Positions 57,263 through 64,000 of a stretch of DNA of 64,000 nucleotides are shown one piece after another; positions within the stretch are counted from its first letter, which is position 1, and every line of letters begins with the position of its first letter. Origin of the DNA: Notospermus geniculatus (taxonomy: Eukaryota > Nemertea > Pilidiophora > Heteronemertea > Lineidae); NCBI GenBank assembly GCA_002633025.1, contig NMRB01000178.1:246118-310117 (forward strand), given 5' to 3'. The translations under genes and the position numbers were made by a program. The notes under the pieces are model-generated. The model was not told where the DNA came from, ran no database searches, and worked only from the letters and a program-made list of their open reading frames with translations.

Positions 57263-60200
57263 TTATCCTTCCGGTGTGTTGTCCACGCATGCCCAGCTAT
57301 GTTGTGCTTTGTGGTTGTAGTGGGCGGTCATCAGGTAACCCCAGTACTCCATGTTCCAGCCAGGGTAACACTCCTTCCGGCCTGGGATCATCACCTGGAA
57401 AATGCGAGGGAAGTCGTTAAGATAACGGAGTTAAAGGGACTAGGAAAATTTTTTCAAGCTTCGGTTATTACAAAATGCTAGTCTTTCATGATAAATTCCC
57501 ACCGTCAATTCACTTTTTCAAGTAAGTGTTGATTACTGGCACCCAGACAAATCAGTTATCACCATACCATGGAGCAATCACCACGTCACTGGGAACCTAT
57601 CGCTGTATGTATTGTATGGAGCGAGCTTGTACTCTGTTAAGTTGATTAGGTTCCCAGTGACGTGGTGAATGCTCCATGGTGTGGTGATAACTGATTTGTC
57701 TGGGTGCCACTAATTAACACTTAATTGAAAAAGTGAATCGACGGTGGGAATTTATCATGAAAGACTAGCATTTTGTAATAACCGAAGCTTGAAAAAGTTT
57801 TCCTAGTCCCTTTAACGACTTTGGTGTCGCCGGAAGCAGTTTCGCTGATTGGCTGCAATTCATCCGCGCTGACCAATCACGGAAGTCCATACAGTAGCCA
57901 TTGAGATATGGTACTTGATTGGTTACTTTCTCTTCAGACAGTTCGCCGTCGAAGATGATGTGGTGCCATGTGTCCTCAAGCGAGTTGGAAACCCCGAAAG
58001 TCCAGTTCAGAAGGACACAATATGGACTCAATTGAACGAATTCTCCGGTATACAACTGTCTACTGGTGGCTTACCAGCTAAAAAATATCCAGAGGAATCA
58101 GAACCAGTCATAGTTGGTTCAGGCCTCTGGGCGGCTTGAGATGTAGGCCTATGAATAGGCCCATGTGTGGATTAATTGTAACATCGACAACAATGGCTTG
58201 GCATAGGCCTAGAATGATGGGATGTGGACACCCGAACCATGGAGGGGTGTACCTCTCCATGGTTCGGGTGTGTTTGATTATACGCTCCGAGTCGCGGTTC
58301 GTTCGAGCCTGCCCGTCGAGAAATGCTGAGAACTCACTTGGCTTGCCTTGCTCCTGCTTCTGCAGACAGCACAGACAACATCAGCATCCTGAAGAGTACC
58401 GCCGGGGGCTTTGGATTTGTCGAAGAAGGGAGAGGTTCCGACATCGAATTCTACCCCAACGATCTTCCCCGTCCCCTCGAGTGCATTAGTGTAAATAGCA
58501 TACTGAGGTTCTCTTGTCAGGCATGTGTACTCCGCGGAGCCGCCCGTTTCCGTGTAGATTGATGCACCAACAATTCCTACAATGTAAATAAAACTGCAAG
58601 AAACCCCGGCCGAACAACCTGCGGACGGAATATTAGGCAAAACGCGTGGCATCGTCTCGTGAAAGCCTGAGCATGGGCCGAGGCGGCTTTGACTCGAGCA
58701 CTGGAGCTACGGCGCTCATCCACGTACAATTTTCTCGTGTGAGTTGGCTGTTTTTTCTATCGGCAACTCAACCACAGAAAGTTATATGGGCTGTCGTCTC
58801 TGTCACTGGTATCAGCGTATGGGCTCGTTTACACCAGCATATGGCATCGGAGTGAACGCTGACTCCGACGCCATGTGCTGGTGGAATCGAGCCCTAAGGA
58901 CAGGCGCACATTGACGGCAAATGTCAATGCGGTAGGGGTGTTTTTAAAGTCGACTGACCCGGCTGAATGACGAGTCCAACAGCGTTGGGTCAGTCGACTT
59001 TAGAAACACCGCTGTACCGCATTGACATTTGCCGTCAATGTGCGCGTGGCGTAGCCGTAAGGAGACCAACATAATGATGAATTTCCCATTGAAAGCAAGC
59101 CAACTCCAGAAAACTCTCACATGGAGGAGCGCCGCAGTGCCTCAAAATGGGCATTTGGAAATTGACAGATCAGCAGTATCAACAGGTCAAGTGTCTTGAC
59201 TTACCCCATTCGGAGCTCGCATTTCCCTTCGGACACAATTCCAAGGCAACCATCTTGAATGCGCAATGATTGCTGCCCGTTTGTGAGAGTTCGGATGCGG
59301 TTCGCCTCATCACACCTGCAGCGCCCTACGCATGAACTAACTAGGTCACACAAAAACGTTGCGTTATTAAATCAATAATTGGCAGATTGGGTGAGATACT
59401 GGTACTTTTATATCGGGTGGGCCAAAAAAAACGCATCGAACTTCAAATCTTGATTTCTCGACAACTGTCCATTATAATTCAATGAAATTTCGTACCGTAT
59501 CATTTAAAGATGTTTTGTTGAACGTGTGAAATTTTTGCCTTGATACCTTTGGAATTAGCACCGTATCACTCAATTTAAAAATCATTGTAAAAAAATGCGA
59601 TTCCGGAATCCGGTGAAATACGGGTGGATGAAAAATTCCCAAACTTTAAATTTTCATTTCTCATAAAAGCTTTACTACAACTCAGTGAAATTTTGCCTAA
59701 CAGTCCTCCATGTTATTGCCCCTAATATATAAAAATTTTAAACCAATAACTTTAATATCTACCCTGTGGCGCTCATTACTATAACGCCATATTGCAATCG
59801 AGCGTTTGGAAGTTTCACCATTGTCTCCTAAAATATGATGAATGATTACTATGGTTTTTAAATTTGGCACCACAATCTTAATACCAAAGATAATGTGTTG
59901 AAACTTTTACATTTTAGAAGCATAGCCACGGAACAGTATTGAGTTAATTTTCATTGGGTTATAATGAATAGTTATTGAGAAATAGAAATTTGAATTTCGG
60001 GACGGGATTTTTCNTTTTCACAGAGTAACCCCAGGGTATCGTCAACAAGTCTGCAAAATATCTAAGAGATCAATCACACATTGCGCGAGTATTGTCAAAT
60101 TCAAAACAGCATGTCAAAAAATCCAATATCAGAGCTAATGCAATGTGACCTTCATCATGTTCAGGCAGGTGTTGACATGCTGTTTTGAATTTGACAGTAC

Positions 60201-60617
60201 TCGCATAATTTGCGACCGATCTCCTAGATATTTTGCAGACTTGTTGATGATACCGTAAGGTTACTGTGCAAAAAATGCCAATGAATTCGGTTTGCCTGTC
60301 GCTGAGAAAATACTTGTCAAAAAAAGCGGTTCACTTTTTTTGGGACACCCGATATAATATGCCTAAACTTATCCAGCAAATAAGGTTGAACATCTTAACA
60401 GGCCAAAATAGTCCCACGGTCCTGATGCTGGCGGTCACGTGGGTTTGTTGATAAACAATATGGCTGCCTTGGACTTGTGTCCGAGGTGAAATGCGCCGCC
60501 CAGTGGACACATAAGCAGTTCGCCTCAGGTCGTTCCGAATGGACTTACCCGAGTAGACCAGTTCCGCGTCATCGCTTGGACAGTCACGCCTTCCCCATCG
60601 AACATACATGGCTCCTC
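57263..60617 (-). CDS. Short-chain collagen C4-like domain protein (3' four-exon part)
   Basis: Minus-strand exons: 60617-60549 (GGAMYVRWGRRDCPSDDAEL, VYSG), 58576-58338 (IVGASIYTETGGSAEYTCL, GTGKIVGVEFDVGTSPF, DADVVCAVCRSRSKASQ) and 57394-57263 (VMIPGRKECYPGWNMEYWGY, ending CVDNTPEG and TAA). Phases match (1, 1, 0) and splice sites are GTAAGT, GTGAGT and matching AGs. Together they make a complete cysteine-rich globular domain seen in proteins annotated 'short-chain collagen C4-like' in sponges, cnidarians, molluscs and lancelets: WGR..CP, YSG, GG.A.Y.CL, VPCAVCR-like, MIPG...C..GW..EY.GYLM, CVD. These are thought to be secreted. N-terminal collagen or signal exons are not seen in the window. 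Introns hold MITEs, hairpins and a mariner-like remnant. This is the most convincing host gene here. Confidence 0.85.
57431..57815. mobile_element. TTAA foldback MITE in the collagen-C4-like intron
   Basis: The ends TTAAAGGGACTAGGAAAA and TTTTCCTAGTCCCTTTAA are inverted. The arms continue through TTCAAGCTTCGGTTATTAC, TGATAAATTCCCACCGTC and CACCCAGACAAATCAGTTAT. It is almost wholly palindromic. Confidence 0.9.
58228..58271. repeat. 44-bp hairpin
   Basis: ACACCCGAACCATGGAG and CTCCATGGTTCGGGTGT surround a 10-base loop. Confidence 0.9.
58818..59045. mobile_element. Two adjacent foldbacks in the collagen-C4-like intron
   Basis: The first (58818-58895) pairs ACACCAGCATATGGCATCGG with CCGACGCCATGTGCTGGT. 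The second (58904-59045) pairs GCGCACATTGACGGCAAATG and TCGACTGACCC with their inverses. The second family recurs at 62405-62690. Confidence 0.8.
59409..60356. mobile_element. Non-autonomous mariner-like element (~950 bp)
   Basis: TATATCGGGTGGGCCAAAAA and, inverted, TATATCGGGTGTCCCAAAAA form the termini, with TA at the edges. Inside, AAGTCTGCAAAATATCTA and the following TCAAATTCAAAACAGCATGT are inverted at 60160-60250. No transposase frame is present. It occupies a collagen-C4-like intron. A single N lies at 60014. Confidence 0.65.
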
Positions 60618-60715
60618 CTGAACACAAAAGATTTCGATGTCAGAATTTGCATTTGGCCAGGCACGTAATCTGGGTAATTCACACTAAATCCGATTCTTAA
60701 ACATGTTAAAGCCCC

Positions 60716-60859
60716 CGACACACGATCAATATTATTGCACAATATGGGACCCAAATAGGGGGAAGCGCTTCTGGCATGATGATCTTCATGATGATTTTCT
60801 GATCCTCATATTGTGCACTCATATTGTGCAATAATATTGATTGTGTATGGCCCGCTTAA
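60716..60859. mobile_element. TTAA MITE, TTAAAGCCCCCGACACACGA family
   Basis: TTAAAGCCCCCGACACACGA and TGTGTATGGCCCGCTTAA are inverted ends. ATCAATATTATTGCACAATA is mirrored inside. Confidence 0.85.
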
Positions 60860-60959
60860 GTCAACTGACTGCGGCAAGACGGGCAATGTTTTCCCTTCCC
60901 GACCCAGGGGTAGACACTAAAGCGTCGATCATTGACACAAAGATTTTGTCCGATTCAGG

Positions 60960-62310
60960 TCCGTACTGAAATGGTCCATGGACCATGTTCTCACCTGTGG
61001 GTGAATGCACCAGAACATATGACAATAGAGTTTTTGGTTTTAACCACCTAGTGGCCACGCCGAGAATCGAATTGGGCCGAAACTTGGTGTCATTGGTCAT
61101 CTGACCTAGGGGAATATATGTACCAAGTTTCAGGTCAACAACCCCTGCGGCCATGAAACGAGCCACCTGATGGCAAAATTTTGAACTTTGGCTTCTGTGA
61201 CTTTGAATAAGAGGTCAAATAAAAAACCCGTACTATATGTATCATGAAACTTCATTAGACGTACGTATGATAAAAAATTTGTGAGGATCTGACCAACGGT
61301 TAAGGTTGAATCGCACTTAAAGTGTTTTCAGTTTTGGTCCCCTGGTGGCAGAATGGACATTCGGATTTCCATGAAAATTGGTTTGTCGAGACCTATGACC
61401 CTGAAGTACATGTGTGTGAAGTTTGAAGTCAATAGCTCCAGTGGTTGACCATGAGCTTCCAAACTGCATGGATTGATGTATTGTAGTTCATTAAATATTC
61501 ACTAGATGCCGCTCCATTTGAACAGTACAAAAAGTGCAATAACTAACTAATATTTTGACGGATCGTCACCAAATTTGTATCATAGTTACATCTAATGAAG
61601 ATACATGATGCATCATACGGGTCTTCAAGTTGAACAACGTTTCTCGGTCACACAGGTCAAAGTTCCATTTTCCAAAATGGCTGCCTGGCAGCGGTCATTG
61701 AAGTCCGATCATGCTGAAATTTGCTGTACACATGAAGGCTACACAGACATACGTGTTTAAGTTCAGAACATTACAGCTGCAGTAGTTAACTAGCTATGGG
61801 CCAACATCCAATTTCCAAGATAGCCACCTGGCGGCCATATTTGAAGTCCGATCGGACCGAAATTCATTGCAGACATAGAAGGTACCTAGATAAATTACCA
61901 CACCCAATTTGAACAATCCATGACAAATAGCCACGAAACCTGCCACCCAACCGTGAATGCTCTAACTTTGACCTGTCTGTGTCACCTTGAACATTAGGTC
62001 AAATCAAAAACCCGGGTGATATGTCATGTATTCTCATCAGATACCTACGATAAAAGTTGGGTGAGTATCCGATCAACGGTTATGGCGAAATAACACTTTA
62101 AATGTTTTTGGTTAAGCCCCCCTGGTGGCCGAACCAGGAATCAAATCGGACCGAAACTTGGTATCTGAGGTCATCTCACCTAGGGGCACATATGTAACAA
62201 GTTTGGTGCCAAAACCACCAGCGGTTACGAAACGTGCCCTGCTAACAGACTACGACCGATGACAGACGACGGACACCGCGTGACGACTACAGCTCACAGG
62301 TGAGCTAAAA
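60960..62310 (+). repeat. Interspersed repeat cluster ending AGCTCACAGGTGAGCT
   Basis: Opening TGAAATGGTCCATGGACCAT recurs at 52247 and 21408, and closing GACGACGGACACCGCGTGAC..AGCTCACAGGTGAGCTAAAA has relatives at 37545 and 32600. Inside, degenerate tandem units (GGACCGAAACTTGGTATC, CACCTAGGGGCACATATGT) repeat. No gene is seen. Confidence 0.6.
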
Positions 62311-62404
62311 TGAATCAAATTGACTTTGCATTGTCGTATCCGGAAAACTAGGGGCAAACGGACTGGAAACGGACCGGATCCGTGCGCCAATAAATCACTC
62401 TTAC

Positions 62405-62690
62405 GCCAAGCGCACATTTGCGACAAAACTCAATGCGTTAGGGTTTTTTTTAAATCGACTAACCCGACTGAATGACGAGTCGACAGCGCTGGGTCAGTCG
62501 ACCTTAAAAACACCCCTAACGCAATGAGTTTTTTCGTGAATGTGCGCTTGGCTTTCGACGGCAAATCTCGATGCGGTAGGGGTGTTTTCAAAGTCGACTG
62601 ACCCGGCTGAATGAGGAGTCCAGCAGCGTTGGGTTAGTCGACTTTAAAAACACCCGTATCGCTTCCGTCAATGCACGCCTAGCTTAAAGG
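62405..62690. mobile_element. Two tandem foldbacks related to the one at 58904
   Basis: GCCAAGCGCACATTTGCGAC with its inverse near 62540, and GACGGCAAATCTCGATGCGG with its inverse near 62680, each surround a GTCGACTGACCC-type pair. Confidence 0.75.
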
Positions 62691-62693
62691 ACC

Positions 62694-62970
62694 ACTGTAT
62701 TGCATCTTTCTGTCGACAGCCGGCGCCACCGGCACCATGCTCCAATACTGTAGTTATGCCTTTCGCCCCAGTGTTGGAGAATGTATGATTACAGTCTCGG
62801 TCACCCAGCCGCTGGGGATCGAACAAGTTTGTGTAGCAGTACTGCGGAACGAAACGGCTGGCTGCGCGAGACTAGTTGCATGCGGTAGTTTACCAAGTCG
62901 TTAATAGAGGTCTCCCCTTAACGCGGGTACGTGTAACGCAGGATTGGGAAGCAATACTGTGGTCCTTTAA
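62694..62970. mobile_element. TTAA MITE related to Kolobok-A, nested in a foldback
   Basis: TTAAAGGACCACTGTATTGC and GCAATACTGTGGTCCTTTAA are inverted ends. Just inside the left end, CGACAGCCGGCGCCACC matches the inverted right subterminal region of Kolobok-A (CGCCGGCTGTCGAG near 27543). Foldback sequence (GCGCACATTTGCGGCAAAAC) resumes right after it, showing nesting. Confidence 0.85.
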
Positions 62971-63067
62971 GCGCACATTTGCGGCAAAACTCAATGCGGT
63001 AGGTCTCGCTGAGTTTCGGCTGGCGTGATGTCACGTAAATAATAGTACACAGAGTAGGCCTACTTAC

Positions 63068-63146
63068 CTGATAGAAATTGATTCTGGGGTCCTGATAAAT
63101 CACGGGAGGCAGACCGTTTGTGTCGAGGGTGGACATCTTCTCGAAC
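63068..63146 (-). CDS. Orphan internal exon, 26 codons
   Basis: On the minus strand an acceptor (TTATTTCAG) precedes FEKMSTLDTNGLPPVIYQDP and RINFYQ, then the donor GTAAGTA. It enters in phase 1 and leaves in phase 0. It lies upstream of the collagen-C4-like exons on the same strand, but its exit phase does not fit the exon at 60617, so at least one more exon would be needed. Its family is unknown. Confidence 0.45.
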
Positions 63147-63230
63147 CTGAAATAAATAACACTCAATCTACATACCGCACAACCAGCGACTCGACAAACA
63201 AGCCCAAATGTGGTGCTTGTGCTCTCTACC

Positions 63231-63531
63231 TTGAGCCCCGGATGTTGGCAGGGTGTCCCTTTTCGAATTCTATTCTAAAAGTCTGTTGACATGACTAATC
63301 AAAAGCAGGTATTGATTGGTGCGAGGTTGGCCTACATAATCAACCGCGTAATTGGATTGTCTCTGATTGGTCAGTCTATAAATAGGAATGACAGCATTTG
63401 AAATTCAAATTTAGTTGAGCACAACGCAGCATCGAATTCGAATGGAAGAATGCATGGTGGCCTATTTTGGTGTGCGCGAGGCTGTCATAGAATTTGAATA
63501 GGGACACCCTGTCAACTTCCGGGGCTTAAGG
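63231..63531. mobile_element. MITE with GAGCCCCGGATGTTGGCAGG ends
   Basis: TTGAGCCCCGGATGTTGGCA..GGGTGTCCC is mirrored by GGGACACCCTGTCAACTTCC..GGGGCTTAA. Inner GAATTCTAT words are also inverted. Confidence 0.7.
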
Positions 63532-63589
63532 TAGAGATGGGAGTATTTATGGAGCGGCTCGATGACTAAACCAGGTATAAGAATGTCCC

Positions 63590-63890
63590 CCGTGTGACAA
63601 TGCCCGCTTTATTATTCGGCGGACACTCAAATACAGAAAGACATGTTGATCAGTGCCTCCCCCATTGTCATGTCGCGGCTTATTCCGTCAATCTTTTGTT
63701 GTGGGGCATTGGCAAACGGGGGGGGGGGGCAGTGAAAAACATTACACCGGTTTAATGCCTCCCGTATGCCAACGCCCGCTTGGTTGTGTGGTGCACACTC
63801 AAATACATAAAATATATTATCAGTGCCTGCCCCTTGTTGCGTCGCGGATGCATTGGCAAACGGGGGCAGTGAAAAATATTACACACGTCT
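63590..63890 (+). repeat. ~165-bp direct duplication
   Basis: Two units share CGT(G/A)TG.CAA(T/C)GCCCGCTT, ACACTCAAATACA, ATCAGTGCCT, GCATTGGCAAACGGGG, GGCAGTGAAAAA(C/T)ATTACAC. Confidence 0.85.
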
Positions 63891-64000
63891 AAATTTTTTA
63901 TCAATCCTGACTTCTGCTCTGCGGTCCGTGCATGTCTACTTCCGCTTGAGGACAATACGCAAGTTTTGAACAAAAATGGGGCTACAAACCGTTCACTCAC

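Noticed and set aside
54017-58140. Third ballast exon completing the family-B gene
   Set aside because: No AYRQ..PSCVV-like sequence was found on the plus strand downstream of 54015; the region is a palindrome and then the collagen-C4-like gene.
59205-59332. Extra collagen-C4-like exon on the minus strand between the two domain exons
   Set aside because: Splice-like ends and open frames exist, but inclusion would break the domain between YSG and the next exon, and its core (GTTGCCTTGGAATTGTGTCC) resembles a repeat at ~60460 on the other strand.

Overview
This window looks like a transposon-rich marine invertebrate genome. It has short exons with GT..AG introns, frequent TAGGCCTA and ACCGGTAC words, a Ty3/gypsy element, many MITEs and foldback elements, and a short-chain-collagen-C4-like gene. 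The repeat style suggests a lancelet, hemichordate or echinoderm, but I cannot fix the phylum from sequence alone. Single N bases (4978, 38374, 48025, 60014) and a 328-base N run (51044-51371) mark assembly joins. Most of the window is mobile DNA; host gene content is small.

Layout. 0-8.4 kb: a cysteine-rich orphan exon, MITE remains, a repeat with a tRNA-derived SINE and a CCTAAGGG minisatellite, then a minus-strand tyrosine-recombinase gene cut off by an assembly gap. 8.4-13.4 kb: a large repeat field built on GGTGGCGCC boxes, then a TGACGT-rich block. 13.4-17.6 kb: duplicated repeats, a fused 28S rRNA fragment and a giant palindrome. 17.6-28.6 kb: the centrepiece, an ~11 kb TTAA-flanked Kolobok-like DNA transposon. 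It holds an open 13-exon transposase gene on the minus strand and, tail to tail on the plus strand, a gene encoding a CXC-type cysteine domain followed by the 'ballast' domain known from the cytoplasmic end of the P2X7 receptor. 28.6-41 kb: foldbacks, MITEs, tandem arrays and a SINE. 41-46 kb: a Ty3/gypsy element with an uninterrupted polyprotein containing a PHD finger. 47.4-54 kb: two left ends of a second, diverged Kolobok-like family. One copy has the minus-strand transposase and the other has the plus-strand ballast-type gene, so the same convergent two-gene plan appears twice. 54.2-56.9 kb: a large palindrome carrying decayed copies of a cysteine-rich coding segment. 57.2-60.6 kb: a four-exon host gene of the short-chain collagen C4-like family. 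60.7-64 kb: more MITEs, foldbacks and one orphan exon.

Main inference. The P2X7-type ballast domain is carried here as an accessory gene of Kolobok-like transposons in at least two families with different N-terminal modules. This offers a mechanism for how such a domain could have spread and later been captured by a P2X gene.
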